NCBI GenBank assembly: GCA_004346645.1
Contig: SMDA01000007.1
Location: 62,001 to 126,000 of the forward strand
Source: Gulbenkiania mobilis
Lineage (GTDB): Bacteria; Pseudomonadota; Gammaproteobacteria; Burkholderiales; Chromobacteriaceae
DNA: 64,000 nt
Direction: 5' to 3'
Of the stretch, positions 32,044 to 42,427 are shown piece by piece. The notes beneath the pieces are model-generated. The model did no database searches, had not been told where the DNA came from, and was given only the letters and a program-made list of their open reading frames with translations. The first letter of the stretch is position 1, and the number at the start of each line of letters is the position of its first letter. The position numbers and the translations under genes were made by a program.

Positions 32044-32493
32044 ATGCAGTGGAAACCCAACACCACCGTCGCTGCCATCATCGAACAGGAAGGCCGCTTC
32101 CTCATGGTGCGGGAGGATACGGCCGACGGCATCCGCCTCAACCAGCCTGCCGGTCATCTGGAACGGGGCGAAACCCTCCTCGACGCGGTGAGGCGCGAGG
32201 TGCTGGAGGAAACCGCCTGGCATTTTGTTCCGCAGGCCCTGGTGGGGGTGTATCTCGCGGACCGCGCCGGCAGCAACATCACCTACCTGCGCTTTGCCTT
32301 TTGCGGCAGCCCGTTGGCCGAAGAACCCGACCGGGCTCTCGACGACGGCATCCTGGCAGCAGTGTGGATGACGGCAGAGGAAATCCGCGCCTCGGCCGCA
32401 CTGCACCGCTCACCGGCGGTACTGGCCAGTCTGGAGGACTACCTGGCCGGCCAGCGCCTGCCCCTGACAGCCCTGCGCCGCCTGACACCATGA
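32044..32493 (+). CDS. nudJ: Nudix hydrolase, NudJ-like
   Basis: A 149-residue protein with a complete Nudix box (GHLERGETLLDAVRREVLEE then TA). The NQPAGHLE context and its place before mnmA match NudJ/YmfB, which hydrolyses thiamine and nucleoside pyrophosphates. The ATG at 32044 is chosen over an upstream frame extension. Its stop overlaps the next ATG (ATGA), then that gene overlaps mnmA. Confidence 0.9.
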   Translation: MQWKPNTTVAAIIEQEGRFLMVREDTADGIRLNQPAGHLERGETLLDAVRREVLEETAWHFVPQALVGVYLADRAGSNITYLRFAFCGSPLAEEPDRALDDGILAAVWMTAEEIRASAALHRSPAVLASLEDYLAGQRLPLTALRRLTP

Positions 32494-33038
32494 AGCGCCT
32501 TCTTCTCCTTTTGGCCATCCTGATAGGCCTGCCGGCGGCTGGATCGGTCGCTGCAGAGCAGCTGACCCTCTGCTACCATTACGGCTGCGACCGCCAGGGC
32601 CGCTTCGACATCCGCCCCGAGACCTTGCAGGGCCTCGCAGCCCGCTTTGCCGCGGCAGCGGATGCGGCCGATGAGCGCGAGGCCGTACGCGAGGCGATCA
32701 GGGCGTTGTACGCCGATGCTGCCCGCCTTCTCCCGATCTGGCAGGACAAGGCCGGCAATGGTGTGGACGATTCGGGCGACGGCCGCATGGACTGCATCGA
32801 CCACAGCGAGAATGCTGTCCGGATGCTGGACTATCTCGCCCGACACCACTGGCTGCGCTTTCATGCGCCGGCCGGCATCGTTTCCCGCGCCCCGTGGCTG
32901 GTGAACTACCATCAGGGCGCGGCACTGGAAGAGACCGCCTCCCGGACACGCTGGGTGGTGGATGGATGGTTCTATGATTTCGGGGCACTGCCGGCGGTGG
33001 TGCCCCTTGATGTTTGGAAAAAAGGATTCTCCCCGTGA
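32490..33038 (+). CDS. Exported protein with Cys-His-Asp pattern, function unknown
   Basis: A 182-residue protein with a signal peptide ending near AAGSVAA. After an Ala-rich helical stretch come [16 protein letters not shown] (Cys102), [12 protein letters not shown] (His141) and [12 protein letters not shown] (Asp158). This order and spacing recall transglutaminase-like or papain-like folds, so a periplasmic cysteine hydrolase or an inactive relative is possible; this is inference. It is translationally coupled to nudJ (ATGA) and to mnmA (GTGA). I do not recognise a named family. Confidence 0.75.
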   Translation: MKRLLLLLAILIGLPAAGSVAAEQLTLCYHYGCDRQGRFDIRPETLQGLAARFAAAADAADEREAVREAIRALYADAARLLPIWQDKAGNGVDDSGDGRMDCIDHSENAVRMLDYLARHHWLRFHAPAGIVSRAPWLVNYHQGAALEETASRTRWVVDGWFYDFGALPAVVPLDVWKKGFSP

Positions 33039-34111
33039 CGGGCAAGAAAAGGATCGTCGTCGGCATGTCCGGCGGCGTGGACTCATCAGTCACCGCATGG
33101 CTGCTCAAGCAGCAGGGACACGAGGTGATCGGCGTCTTCATGCAGAACTGGGAAGACGACAACGACGACGAGTACTGCTCCATCAAGCAGGATGCGCTGG
33201 ACGCGCTGAGCGTGGCCGACATCATCGGCATCGACATGGAGATCGTCAACTTCGCCAAGGAATACAAAGACCGCGTGTTCTCGTATTTTCTCAGGGAATA
33301 TTCCGCCGGCCGCACGCCTAACCCGGACGTGCTGTGCAATGCGGAAATCAAGTTCAAGGCCTTCCTGGACTATGCCATGGCGATGGGGGCGGACGGTATC
33401 GCCACCGGCCATTACGCCCGCAAAGAGGAAAGGGAAGGCGTCCACTACCTGCTCAAGGGAGTGGACCCTTCCAAGGACCAGAGCTACTTCCTGTATCGCC
33501 TGCAGCAGCACCAGTTGGCCCGTGCCCTTTTCCCGCTGGGTGACCTCCACAAGACCGAGGTGAGAAGGTTGGCCGAAGAGGCCGGCCTGCCGACGGCTGC
33601 CAAGAAAGACTCCACCGGCATCTGCTTCATCGGGGAACGGCCGTTCCGGGCCTTCCTGCAGCGTTACCTGCCCACCCAGCCGGGTGAGATGATCACCCCC
33701 GAAGGCAAGGTGGTGGGCGAGCACATCGGCCTGATGTACTACACCCTGGGGCAACGCAAGGGGCTCAACATCGGCGGCAGCCGGGACGGTAGCGGCGAGC
33801 CCTGGTTCGTCGGCGGCAAGGACATCCCGGGCAACCGGCTGATCGTGGTACAGGGGCACGACCACCCGTTGCTGCTGCGGGCCACGCTGTCCATGGACGA
33901 CCTGTCCTGGACTCTGCCCAGCCCGCCGCAGCCCGGTGAATATGCTGCCAAGAACCGCTACCGCATGGCCGACGCAGCCTGCAGCCTCTCCCCCATCGTT
34001 GACGGCAAGGCCAGCCTGACCTTCCAGGACAAGCAGTGGGCGGTCACACCCGGCCAGTCTGCCGTGCTCTACCAGGGAGACATCTGTCTGGGTGGCGGCA
34101 TCATCGTCTAG
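33035..34111 (+). CDS. mnmA: tRNA 2-thiouridylase MnmA
   Basis: A 358-residue enzyme that thiolates U34 of Lys, Glu and Gln tRNAs. It has the PP-loop [12 protein letters not shown], the first catalytic Cys in [12 protein letters not shown], and the second in [13 protein letters not shown]. The GTG at 33035 overlaps the preceding stop and is 8-9 bases after AAGGA, so it is preferred over a TTG seven codons upstream. An exact repeated 12-mer occurs at 33566. Confidence 0.97.
   Translation: MTGKKRIVVGMSGGVDSSVTAWLLKQQGHEVIGVFMQNWEDDNDDEYCSIKQDALDALSVADIIGIDMEIVNFAKEYKDRVFSYFLREYSAGRTPNPDVLCNAEIKFKAFLDYAMAMGADGIATGHYARKEEREGVHYLLKGVDPSKDQSYFLYRLQQHQLARALFPLGDLHKTEVRRLAEEAGLPTAAKKDSTGICFIGERPFRAFLQRYLPTQPGEMITPEGKVVGEHIGLMYYTLGQRKGLNIGGSRDGSGEPWFVGGKDIPGNRLIVVQGHDHPLLLRATLSMDDLSWTLPSPPQPGEYAAKNRYRMADAACSLSPIVDGKASLTFQDKQWAVTPGQSAVLYQGDICLGGGIIV
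33566..33577 (+). repeat. Exact AGGTTGGCCGAA word in mnmA
   Basis: An exact 12-mer read in frame as Arg-Leu-Ala-Glu. Confidence 0.8.
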
Positions 34112-34126
34112 CCCCCGGCAGCAAAG

Positions 34127-34155
34127 AAAAACCCGCCTCTGCAAGGCGGGTTTTT
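34127..34155. terminator. Bidirectional terminator between mnmA and uvrA
   Basis: Arms ACCCGCCT/AGGCGGGT with loop CTGCA, flanked by A-run and T-run, serving both converging genes. Confidence 0.92.
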
Positions 34156-34170
34156 CCGTTCCGCGGCGCC

Positions 34171-37005
34171 TTAATCGTCCGCACGGTCTCTCTTCAGCAG
34201 CGGAGCGAGGTAACGGCCGGTGTGACTGGCAGGATGGGCAGCCACTGCTTCGGGCGAGCCCGCAGCGATGATCTGCCCGCCCCCGGCGCCGCCTTCCGGC
34301 CCCAGGTCGATCACCCAGTCGGCCGTCTTGATGACATCCAGATTGTGTTCGATCACCACCACCGTGTTGCCGTTCTCGCGCAGGCGATGCAGCACCTGCA
34401 GCAACAGGTCGATATCGTGGAAATGCAGGCCAGTCGTCGGCTCATCAAGAATGTAGAGCGTGCGGCCCGTGTCGCGCTTGGACAGTTCCAGCGCCAGCTT
34501 GACGCGCTGTGCTTCGCCACCGGACAGCGTGGTGGCGCTCTGGCCCAGCCGGATGTAGCCCAGCCCCACGTCCATCAGCGTCTTCAGCTTGCGCGCCACC
34601 GAGGGCACTGCGCTGAAGAACTCCAGCGCCTGCTCCACCGTCATCTCCAGCACTTCATGGATGTTGCGGCCCTTGTAGGTGACTTCCAGCGTTTCCCGGT
34701 TGTAGCGCTTGCCGTGGCACACGTCACAGGGCACATAGATATCTGGCAGGAAGTGCATTTCCACCTTGATCACGCCGTCCCCTTGGCAGGCCTCGCAACG
34801 GCCGCCCTTGACGTTGAAGCTGAACCGGCCCGGACCGTAGCCACGTTCGCGGCTGAGCGGTACGCCCGAGAACAGCTCGCGGATCGGGGTGAACAGCCCG
34901 GTATAGGTGGCCGGGTTGGAGCGCGGGGTGCGGCCGATCGGACTCTGGTCGACGTTGATGACCTTGTCCAGATGGTTGAGCCCGGCGATGTCCACGAACG
35001 GCGCAGGCTCCTCGCTGGCGCCGTTGAGCTCACGTGCGGCGATCTTGTACAGCGTATCGTTGATGAGAGTGCTTTTGCCGGAGCCGGACACCCCGGTCAC
35101 GCATACCAGCATCCCCAGCGGCAGCTCCAAGGTGACGCTCTTGAGGTTGTTTCCAGTGGCACCGATCAGCCGCAGCATGCGTTCGCCTTCCGGCTGGCGG
35201 CGCTCGGCGGGCACCTCGATGCGACGGCGACCCGACAGGAAGGCACCGGTCACCGAGGCGGGGCTGGCGGCCACTTCGCCCGGCGTGCCGGACACCAGCA
35301 CATTGCCGCCGTGCTCGCCAGCGCCCGGCCCCATGTCTACCAGATAGTCGGCTGCGCGGATCGCATCCTCGTCGTGCTCCACCACGATCACGCTGTTGCC
35401 CAAGTCGCGCAAGCGCATCAGCGTGGCGAGCAGACGGTCGTTGTCGCGCTGATGCAGGCCGATGGAAGGCTCGTCCAGCACGTACATCACGCCGGTCAGG
35501 CCGGAACCGATCTGGCTGGCCAAGCGGATGCGCTGTGCCTCACCGCCCGACAGGGTATCGGCAGAGCGCGCCAGGCACAGGTAATCCAGCCCCACGTTGT
35601 TGAGGAAGGACACCCGCTCGCGGATCTCCTTGACGATCTTTTCTGCCACCGCTGCCCGCTGTCCGCTGAAGGCCAGCCCGTCGAAGAAGGCAGCGGTTTC
35701 CTTGAGCGGCAGTTGGTTGATCTCGTGCAGGGTGCGCTGCCCGACGAACACATGGCGCGCCTCCAGACGCAGCCGTGACCCTTCACAATGCGGACACGGC
35801 TGGTTGTTCTGATACTTTGCCAGCTCCTCGCGCACCGTCACCGAGTCGGTCTCGCGGTAGCGGCGTTCCAGGTTGGGCACGATGCCTTCGAAGGGGTGGC
35901 TGCGGGTGAAGCGCGTGCCGCGTTCCGAAATATAGTTGAAGGCGATGTTCTCGCGACCCGAGCCGTACAGCACAACGTGACGCACCTTCTCGGGCAGCAG
36001 CTCGAAGGGCAGTTCGAGCGCGAATTCGTAATGCTCCGCCAGGCTCTGCAGCATCTGGTAGTAGAACTGGTTGCGCTTGTCCCAGCCCTTGATGGCGCCG
36101 GCGGAGAGCGACAGCTCCGGATGGGCCACCACCCGGCGCGGATCGAAGAAGGTGATCTCTCCCAGACCGTCGCACTTGGGGCAGGCACCCATCGGGTTGT
36201 TGAACGAGAACAGGCGTGGCTCCAGTTCCGGCAGACTGTAGGAGCAGATAGGGCAGGCAAACTTGGCCGAAAACCAGTGTTCAGCGTGGGTGTCCATCTC
36301 CACCGCGATCGCCCGTCCCTCGGCATGTCGCAGCGCGGTCTCAAAGCTTTCGGCGAGGCGCTGCTTCATGTCCGCACGCACCTTGAGGCGATCCACCACC
36401 ACATCCACACTGTGCTTCTTGTTCTTGTCGAGCTTGGGTACGGCGTCGATCTCGTAGACCTCGCCGTCCACGCGCACCCGTACGAACCCCTGCGCGCGCA
36501 GCTCCTCGAAGAGTTCGACGTTTTCCCCCTTGCGTCCCACGATCACCGGCGCCAGCACCATCACCCGGGTTTCCTCCGGCAGCGCCAGCACGTGGTCCAC
36601 CATCTGGCTGACCGTCTGTGACGCCAGCGCCACACCGTGCTCCGGGCAGTGCGGCTCGCCCACCCGGGCAAAGAGAAGGCGCAGGTAGTCGTGGATCTCG
36701 GTCACCGTGCCCACGGTTGAGCGCGGGTTGTGGCTGGTAGCCTTCTGCTCGATGGAGATCGCCGGCGACAGGCCCTCGATCAGATCCACGTCAGGCTTTT
36801 CCATCAGTTGCAGAAACTGGCGGGCATAGGCGGAGAGACTTTCCACATAGCGCCGCTGGCCCTCCGCGTACAGGGTGTCGAACGCCAGCGAGGATTTGCC
36901 CGACCCCGACAGACCGGTAATCACGATCAGCTGGTTGCGTGGCAGGTCTAGGTTGACGTTCTTGAGGTTGTGGGTGCGCGCGCCGCGTATGCGGATGGTA
37001 TCCAT
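34171..37005 (-). CDS. uvrA: Excinuclease ABC subunit UvrA
   Basis: A 944-residue double ABC ATPase of nucleotide excision repair. P-loops [16 protein letters not shown] (N-terminal) and [16 protein letters not shown] (C-terminal), ABC signatures [12 protein letters not shown] and [12 protein letters not shown], and zinc-finger CxxC pairs CPICS...CPKCD and CEACQ...CDVCH are all visible. It detects DNA damage with UvrB. It is divergent from the MFS-ssb pair, a common uvrA/ssb arrangement. Confidence 0.98.
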   Translation of the reverse strand: MDTIRIRGARTHNLKNVNLDLPRNQLIVITGLSGSGKSSLAFDTLYAEGQRRYVESLSAYARQFLQLMEKPDVDLIEGLSPAISIEQKATSHNPRSTVGTVTEIHDYLRLLFARVGEPHCPEHGVALASQTVSQMVDHVLALPEETRVMVLAPVIVGRKGENVELFEELRAQGFVRVRVDGEVYEIDAVPKLDKNKKHSVDVVVDRLKVRADMKQRLAESFETALRHAEGRAIAVEMDTHAEHWFSAKFACPICSYSLPELEPRLFSFNNPMGACPKCDGLGEITFFDPRRVVAHPELSLSAGAIKGWDKRNQFYYQMLQSLAEHYEFALELPFELLPEKVRHVVLYGSGRENIAFNYISERGTRFTRSHPFEGIVPNLERRYRETDSVTVREELAKYQNNQPCPHCEGSRLRLEARHVFVGQRTLHEINQLPLKETAAFFDGLAFSGQRAAVAEKIVKEIRERVSFLNNVGLDYLCLARSADTLSGGEAQRIRLASQIGSGLTGVMYVLDEPSIGLHQRDNDRLLATLMRLRDLGNSVIVVEHDEDAIRAADYLVDMGPGAGEHGGNVLVSGTPGEVAASPASVTGAFLSGRRRIEVPAERRQPEGERMLRLIGATGNNLKSVTLELPLGMLVCVTGVSGSGKSTLINDTLYKIAARELNGASEEPAPFVDIAGLNHLDKVINVDQSPIGRTPRSNPATYTGLFTPIRELFSGVPLSRERGYGPGRFSFNVKGGRCEACQGDGVIKVEMHFLPDIYVPCDVCHGKRYNRETLEVTYKGRNIHEVLEMTVEQALEFFSAVPSVARKLKTLMDVGLGYIRLGQSATTLSGGEAQRVKLALELSKRDTGRTLYILDEPTTGLHFHDIDLLLQVLHRLRENGNTVVVIEHNLDVIKTADWVIDLGPEGGAGGGQIIAAGSPEAVAAHPASHTGRYLAPLLKRDRADD

Positions 37006-37117
37006 GCCTAACTCACGATCATTCGGGGAACCTGTTAATATACCTGACTTGCTCAGTCAGACTCTACCTGCGCCGTCCGGATGGTCGGCGCCGTCTTGTC
37101 TTTGGTGACACTTTTCC

Positions 37118-38500
37118 ATGAATTCGCTTGAACTACGTGCCAGTCTTGGCCTGGCGGGGGTGTATGCCCTGCGCATGCTGGGCATGTTCCTCATCCTTCC
37201 CGTCTTTGCCCTCTATGCAAAGACCCTGCCTGGCGCCACCAGCCTTACCTGGGTGGGGATTGCCCTAGGCAGTTACGGCCTGACGCAGGCCCTGCTCCAG
37301 CTTCCCTTGGGCATGCTGTCCGACAGGGTTGGCCGAAAGAAGGTCATCTACGGCGGGCTCCTGCTGTTCGCCTTGGGCAGCTTCATCGCCGCTGGCGCGC
37401 ACGACATCTACTGGCTGACGTTCGGTCGGGTGGTCCAGGGCGCGGGCGCAATCTCGGCGGCGGTGACAGCCCTGCTTGCCGACCTGACGCGCGAGGAGAA
37501 CCGTACCCAGGCGATGGCGATGATCGGTATGAGCATCGGCACCACTTTCGCCGCCAGTCTGGTACTCGGGCCGCTGCTGGCGCATTACATCGGGGTGAAC
37601 GGCATCTTCGCACTCACCGGTGTGCTCACGCTGATGGCCCTGCTGGGCGTGAAGTTTCTCATCCCCGATCCGGCCGTCTCGCGCTTCCACTCCGACACCC
37701 AGGCCAACACCGGCCGGCTGTCCGCAGTGATGAGAAACAGGGAACTCCTGCGGCTGAACTTCGGCATCTTTGCCCTGCACGGCGCACAGATGGCGATGTT
37801 CGTCGTCATTCCCTTCGCACTCACGCAGACGGGCGGCCTCGACAAGTCGGAACACTGGAAGGTGTACCTGCCGGTGGTGATCGCAGGCTTCTTTTTGATG
37901 GTGCCAGCCATTATCTATGGTGAGAAAAAGGCCAAACTCAAGCAGGTATTCGTGGGCGCGGTAGCACTGATGGCACTGGCTCAGCTGGGGATGGCGCTCA
38001 CCCTCAGCACCTTCTGGCAGATCGTTCTGTGGCTGGCCTGCTATTTCGTGGCTTTCAACATCCTCGAAGCCACGCTGCCCTCGATCATTTCCAAGATTGC
38101 CCCGGCAGACGCCAAGGGAACAGCCATCGGCGTGTATAATACCGCCCAGTCTTTCGGCCTCTTCCTCGGTGCGGCGGCGGGTGGCTGGCTTTACAACCAC
38201 TACGGTAGCACCGGTGTCTTCGGCTTCACCGGCACGTTGATGCTGGCCTGGCTCCTCATGGCGATCACCATGAAGCCGCCGCGCGCGGTCAAGTCAGTGA
38301 TGTTTCACATCGGTGACACCAGTGCCGATGCCGCCCAGCGACTATCCCAGGCACTGGCTGCGGTAGCGGGCGTCGAAGAGGCCGTCGTCGTGCGCGAAGA
38401 CGGTGTGGCCTATCTCAAGGTGGCCCAGCATGGCTGGGACGAGGCAGCCGTCCAACAACTCATTCAGGAGAGCAACACATGGCGTCCGTCAACAAAGTAA
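37118..38500 (+). CDS. MFS transporter, YajR-like
   Basis: A 460-residue 12-helix major facilitator with motif A as [17 protein letters not shown] between helices 2 and 3. A soluble C-terminal extension (about 390-460, ending in [20 protein letters not shown]) resembles the ferredoxin-like YAM domain of YajR. Substrate is unknown; a drug or metabolite exporter is likely. It overlaps ssb by 22 bases. A one-mismatch copy of the repeated 12-mer falls in motif A (37326). Confidence 0.88.
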   Translation: MNSLELRASLGLAGVYALRMLGMFLILPVFALYAKTLPGATSLTWVGIALGSYGLTQALLQLPLGMLSDRVGRKKVIYGGLLLFALGSFIAAGAHDIYWLTFGRVVQGAGAISAAVTALLADLTREENRTQAMAMIGMSIGTTFAASLVLGPLLAHYIGVNGIFALTGVLTLMALLGVKFLIPDPAVSRFHSDTQANTGRLSAVMRNRELLRLNFGIFALHGAQMAMFVVIPFALTQTGGLDKSEHWKVYLPVVIAGFFLMVPAIIYGEKKAKLKQVFVGAVALMALAQLGMALTLSTFWQIVLWLACYFVAFNILEATLPSIISKIAPADAKGTAIGVYNTAQSFGLFLGAAAGGWLYNHYGSTGVFGFTGTLMLAWLLMAITMKPPRAVKSVMFHIGDTSADAAQRLSQALAAVAGVEEAVVVREDGVAYLKVAQHGWDEAAVQQLIQESNTWRPSTK

Positions 38501-38988
38501 TCCTTGTCGGCAACCTCGGCCGCGATCCGGAAGTGCGCTACATGCCCTCTGGCGACGCCGTCGCCACACTGGCCATTGCCACGAGCGAAACCTGGAACAA
38601 CAAGCAGACCGGCCAGCGCGAGGAGCTGACCGAATGGCACCGCGTGGTGTTCTTCGGCAAGACCGCCGAAGTGGCCGCGCAGTATCTCAAGAAAGGCAGC
38701 TCGGTCTACGTGGAAGGCTCGATCCGCACCCGCAAGTGGACGGACCAGAGCGGCCAGGAGCGCTACAGCACCGAAATCCGCGGCGACCGCATGCAGATGC
38801 TGGGCGGCCGCAGCGGTGGTGGCGCCAGCGCACCGATGGATGAGGGCGGCTACGGCGGTGGCAGCCCGCAGTATGGTAGCGGAGCCCCCCAGCGCCAAGA
38901 GTCGCAGACCCCGCCGCCGGCACCTCGCCGTCCGGAGGCCAAGGCAGCACCCAAGTTCGACGACATGGATGACGATATCCCGTTCTGA
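38479..38988 (+). CDS. ssb: Single-stranded DNA-binding protein
   Basis: A 169-residue SSB: OB-fold ([40 protein letters not shown]), a Gly/Pro/Gln-rich linker and the acidic tail DDMDDDIPF that binds replication and repair partners. AGGAG lies before the ATG, inside the end of the MFS gene. It is adjacent to uvrA, as in many Proteobacteria. Confidence 0.98.
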   Translation: MASVNKVILVGNLGRDPEVRYMPSGDAVATLAIATSETWNNKQTGQREELTEWHRVVFFGKTAEVAAQYLKKGSSVYVEGSIRTRKWTDQSGQERYSTEIRGDRMQMLGGRSGGGASAPMDEGGYGGGSPQYGSGAPQRQESQTPPPAPRRPEAKAAPKFDDMDDDIPF

Positions 38989-39007
38989 GCCGCCTACCGC
39001 GTTCACA

Positions 39008-39037
39008 AAAGCCCCAGCGCCCCCGCTGGGGCTTTGC
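39008..39037. terminator. Bidirectional terminator between ssb and ndh
   Basis: Arms GCCCCAGCG/CGCTGGGGC with loop CCCC, flanked by AAAA and TTTGCTTTT. Confidence 0.88.
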
Positions 39038-39046
39038 TTTTGGCGC

Positions 39047-40360
39047 TCAGTGCAGTTTGATCCGCGGCCGTCGCACGCGGTCGATCATCTCGGTCAGGGT
39101 GATGAGCAGCATGCGTCCGACCCCCGACACCGCCATCTGGTGTCGCTTGTGCAGCATCCAGTACATCCATTTGGCGATCTGGCCTTCGATAAACAGACTG
39201 CCGTGCGAGAGGCTGCCCATCAAGCTGCCTACCGAAGAATAGCCGGCCAGCGAGACCAGCGAGCCCCGGTCTCGAAAAACATAGGGATGCAGGGGGCGCC
39301 CCTTCAGGAAGCGCTCAATGTTGTCGGCGAGCTGGAGAGCCTGCTGATACGCAGACTGCGCCCGGGCCGGGGCCCAGCTGCCGTCTGGCAAGGGGCAGGC
39401 GGCACAGTCGCCCAGCGCGAAAACAGTCGGGTCACGGGTGCTCTGCATGGTGGGGTGCACCACCAGCTGGTTGAGCTTGTTGGTTTCCAGCCCGCCGATC
39501 TCATGCAGGAAAGGGTGAGCCTTCACGCCGGCAGCCCAGACGGTGACGGTGCTTGGCAGGACCTTGCCACTCTTGAGTGCGACGAAGTCAGGCCCGACCT
39601 CGGTCACACGCTCGCCGGTCAGCACCTGTACCTGCAGCTGGGCCAGCTCGCGCCGGGCAGCCTCGGACAATCTGGGCGGCAGCGCGGCCAGGATGCGGTC
39701 GCTGGCCTCCACCACGGTGATCGTCAGGTCGGCGTCCGGGTCCACCCGGTCCAGTCCGTAGCTGGCAAGCACCTTGGCTGCCTCGTGCAGCTCTGCCGCG
39801 AGCTCCACCCCGGTTGCGCCGCCGCCAATCAGGGTGACAGCCATGCGCGGCCGACCGGGTGCAGGCGGGAGATTCTGGGCGCGCAGGCAGGCATCGATCA
39901 GGCGCTCGTGAAACCGCCGTGCCGTGGCCGGGGTATCCAGGCGGATAGCGTGTTCGGCCACGCCGGGGGTGCCGAAATCGTTGGTCTGGCTACCCACCGC
40001 TAGTATCAGCAGATCGTATTCCAAGCGCCGCTCCGGCAACACTTCGCTGCCGTCTTCTCCGGTCAGCGGGGCCAGCACGACCTCGCGTCGGGCACGGTCC
40101 AGACCGGCCAGCGACCCTTGCCGGAAGGTGAAGCCATGCCAGCGCGCATGCGCCAGGTATTCGATTTCCTCGGCATGGCTGTCATAGCTACCGGCAGCCA
40201 GCTGGTGCAGTACCGGCTTCCATACATGGGTGCGTTCGGCATCCACCAGCGTGATGCGGGCCTGCTGGCGACGCCCGAGACGATGGCTAAGGCGGGTGGC
40301 CAGCACCAGCCCGCCGGCCCCGCCGCCAACGATAACGATATGCGGAACGGTCTGGGTCAT
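39047..40360 (-). CDS. ndh: Type II NADH dehydrogenase (NDH-2)
   Basis: A 437-residue FAD enzyme with two Rossmann motifs, VIVGGGAGGLVLATRL for FAD at the N-terminus and VTLIGGGATGVELAAEL for NADH, plus VFALGDCAACP. The C-terminal part is amphipathic and ends with basic residues, fitting peripheral binding to the inner membrane. It passes electrons from NADH to quinone without pumping protons. Confidence 0.93.
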   Translation of the reverse strand: MTQTVPHIVIVGGGAGGLVLATRLSHRLGRRQQARITLVDAERTHVWKPVLHQLAAGSYDSHAEEIEYLAHARWHGFTFRQGSLAGLDRARREVVLAPLTGEDGSEVLPERRLEYDLLILAVGSQTNDFGTPGVAEHAIRLDTPATARRFHERLIDACLRAQNLPPAPGRPRMAVTLIGGGATGVELAAELHEAAKVLASYGLDRVDPDADLTITVVEASDRILAALPPRLSEAARRELAQLQVQVLTGERVTEVGPDFVALKSGKVLPSTVTVWAAGVKAHPFLHEIGGLETNKLNQLVVHPTMQSTRDPTVFALGDCAACPLPDGSWAPARAQSAYQQALQLADNIERFLKGRPLHPYVFRDRGSLVSLAGYSSVGSLMGSLSHGSLFIEGQIAKWMYWMLHKRHQMAVSGVGRMLLITLTEMIDRVRRPRIKLH

Positions 40361-40404
40361 TGCGTGCCTCCGGGCGATCTGGATTCAATGGCTCAGAGCG
40401 TTTG

Positions 40405-40436
40405 CAAAAAAAATGCCCGCCGGCTGGCGGGCAAAA
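40405..40436 (-). terminator. Intrinsic terminator after the 206-residue orphan
   Basis: Arms GCCCGCC/GGCGGGC with loop GGCT, then a run of eight T on the minus strand. It separates the orphan from ndh. Confidence 0.88.
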
Positions 40437-40478
40437 CGCTCGAGGAGAACATTCACGCGGGCAAGCGCCGCGCCCGCG

Positions 40479-41099
40479 TCATACATTTCGGCCGCTTTCG
40501 GCCAACATCAGCGCTTCCAGCCAACCCTGCAATGCTTGGGCCTGCTGTGCTTCCTCCACCGATACCAGCCGGAACCGCCCGGACAGGTCTTTTTCCTCCT
40601 CGGCCTCGGCCAGGGTGGCCAGGGCCGCCCAGCCGGCGCTGTCCGCCAGAAGGACACTGATGGCGGCAAAGAGCACCTGCTGCAGAGGGGTGTCGGCACT
40701 GGCAGCCGCTTCTACCAGCCCCCCCAGCATGCATCCGATGCGCTCTGCATCAGCACTGGGCTGAGCGGCTGGCACATCCAGCCTGGCGAGGGCCTCCATA
40801 GCGGTTTCCAGCTGCCGTCCGAGCTCGGCCCGCAGGCCGACGACCTCGTCGTGAACCGTAGGAGGCGTCGCCACCCCTTCGGGCAGGTTGGCCGAAAGCA
40901 CGGCACGCAAGGGTGCATCGGCGATCGTGTCGGCCACACGCTGCACCGCCTCTTCCAGCAGGTTGTACAACCGGATGCCGGTCTGCAGGGCGGCGATACG
41001 TTGCAACAGGTGCGCGGCCAGCGGCTGGAGCGCCAGCACGGGAGCGGGCGAAAGGGCATTGTCGGCACGTTTCAGTGCTGCGGTCGGAGCTGCGTCCAT
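40479..41099 (-). CDS. Hypothetical protein, Ala/Leu-rich and helical
   Basis: A 206-residue protein that I do not recognise. It has no signal peptide or membrane helix. It is dominated by Ala/Leu/Glu and looks all-helical, suggesting a structural or protein-binding role. The ATG at 41099 has GGAAGACGAG in front; the open frame continues 40 codons upstream without support. It is a single gene with its own terminator, divergent from the rnf operon. An exact repeated 12-mer lies at 40885. Confidence 0.7.
   Translation of the reverse strand: MDAAPTAALKRADNALSPAPVLALQPLAAHLLQRIAALQTGIRLYNLLEEAVQRVADTIADAPLRAVLSANLPEGVATPPTVHDEVVGLRAELGRQLETAMEALARLDVPAAQPSADAERIGCMLGGLVEAAASADTPLQQVLFAAISVLLADSAGWAALATLAEAEEEKDLSGRFRLVSVEEAQQAQALQGWLEALMLAESGRNV
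40885..40896 (+). repeat. Exact AGGTTGGCCGAA word in the 206-residue orphan
   Basis: An exact 12-mer; the minus-strand gene reads it in frame as Ser-Ala-Asn-Leu. Confidence 0.8.
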
Positions 41100-41209
41100 A
41101 CTCGTCTTCCTGATAAAAGGGCTGCACGCGGCTGCGTGCCCCCATGCGGCAGCAACCGCCATGCCCTGATGCCAGGTCGCCGCCATGCCCTGCCACGTCG
41201 CAGTAACAG

Positions 41210-41238
41210 TTGAAGGCAACGAGGCGCAGCCTCATAAT
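41210..41238 (+). promoter_or_regulatory. Sigma-70-like promoter for the rnf operon
   Basis: TTGAAG, a 17-base spacer and CATAAT, about 38 bases before the rnfA ATG. It is a sequence match only. Confidence 0.5.
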
Positions 41239-41276
41239 TTCACCTTTTGCTAATGGGCCCCTGGCGGGCAGCGGGA

Positions 41277-41858
41277 ATGGAATTCGGACACTACGCGCTG
41301 ATCCTTGTCAGTGCGGTACTCGTCAACAATGTGGTGCTGGTGCGCATCCTGGGGCTGTGTCCGTTCATGGGCGTGTCCAAGAAGCTGGAGCCGGCCATCG
41401 GTATGGGTGCAGCCACCACGTTCGTGCTGACGCTGGGATCGGGCAGCAGCCATCTGATGAACCTGCTGCTGACCGCCTTGGGGCTGGAATACCTGCGCAC
41501 GCTGTCGTTCATCCTGGTGATTGCGGCCATCGTACAGTTCACCGAGATGGTGGTCAGGAAGACCAGCCCGCTGCTGTATCAGGTGCTGGGCATCTACCTG
41601 CCGCTGATCACCACCAACTGTGCAGTGCTGGGTGTGCCCCTGCTCAATGTGCAGGAAAGCCATACCTTCTTCGAGTCGCTGTTATTCGGTTTCGGCAGCG
41701 CGGTAGGCTTCAGTCTGATCCTGATCCTGTTCGGCGCGATGCGCGAGCGGCTGGAAGGCGCCGACGTACCGGCGGCCTTTCGCGGCACGCCCATCGCCCT
41801 GATGACGGCAGGACTGATGAGTCTGGCCTTCATGGGCTTTTCGGGGCTGGTGAAATGA
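41277..41858 (+). CDS. rnfA: Rnf complex membrane subunit RnfA (RsxA)
   Basis: A 193-residue six-helix protein: [40 protein letters not shown] and [20 protein letters not shown]. It forms the membrane core with RnfE. The Rnf complex couples electron flow between ferredoxin and NAD to ion movement; in proteobacteria it can also reduce SoxR. The ATG at 41277 follows GCGGGA; the frame runs 10 codons further upstream. It heads rnfABCDGE-nth. Confidence 0.96.
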   Translation: MEFGHYALILVSAVLVNNVVLVRILGLCPFMGVSKKLEPAIGMGAATTFVLTLGSGSSHLMNLLLTALGLEYLRTLSFILVIAAIVQFTEMVVRKTSPLLYQVLGIYLPLITTNCAVLGVPLLNVQESHTFFESLLFGFGSAVGFSLILILFGAMRERLEGADVPAAFRGTPIALMTAGLMSLAFMGFSGLVK

Positions 41859-42427
41859 CGCTGCTCAATGCCCTGCTGCTGATGGCCGCGGTTGCGCTGA
41901 TCCTGGGGGCAGTGCTCGGCTATGCGGCGGTGAAGTTCCGGGTCGAAGGCGACCCGCTGGTGGAGAAGATCGACGCCCTGCTGCCGCAGACGCAGTGCGG
42001 CCAGTGCGGTCACCCCGGCTGCCGTCCATATGCCGAAGCCTTGGCCGAAGGCCGGGACACGATCAACCGCTGCCCACCGGGTGGCGAGGAAGGTATCCGC
42101 AAGCTGGCCGATCTGCTAAATGTGGAGTTTCTCCCCTACGACGGAGAAGTGGCCCCCAAGCTGCCGGCGCTGGCCCGCATCGATGAGGACCGCTGCATCG
42201 GCTGCACACTGTGCCTGCAGGCCTGCCCGGTGGACGCGATCGTCGGCGCAGCCAAGCAGATGCATACGGTGATTGCCAGCGAATGCACTGGCTGCGAGCT
42301 ATGCCTGCCCCCCTGCCCGGTGGACTGCATCCACATGGAAACCGTCGCCCCTACGCTGTCCACCTGGAAGTGGCAGTACCCTGTCGTCCCCCTGACGCCT
42401 GCGCCCGCAGGCAAGCGTGCCGCATGA
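41855..42427 (+). CDS. rnfB: Rnf complex iron-sulfur subunit RnfB
   Basis: A 190-residue protein: an N-terminal membrane helix, a Cys4 domain ([10 protein letters not shown] ... RCPPGG) and two 4Fe-4S ferredoxin motifs, [12 protein letters not shown] and [12 protein letters not shown]. It accepts electrons from ferredoxin and passes them to RnfC. Its ATG overlaps the rnfA stop and its stop overlaps the rnfC ATG. Confidence 0.96.
   Translation: MTLLNALLLMAAVALILGAVLGYAAVKFRVEGDPLVEKIDALLPQTQCGQCGHPGCRPYAEALAEGRDTINRCPPGGEEGIRKLADLLNVEFLPYDGEVAPKLPALARIDEDRCIGCTLCLQACPVDAIVGAAKQMHTVIASECTGCELCLPPCPVDCIHMETVAPTLSTWKWQYPVVPLTPAPAGKRAA

Noticed and set aside
34036..35778. A 580-codon frame antisense to uvrA
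   Set aside because: It is a shadow of uvrA with no start context or family match.
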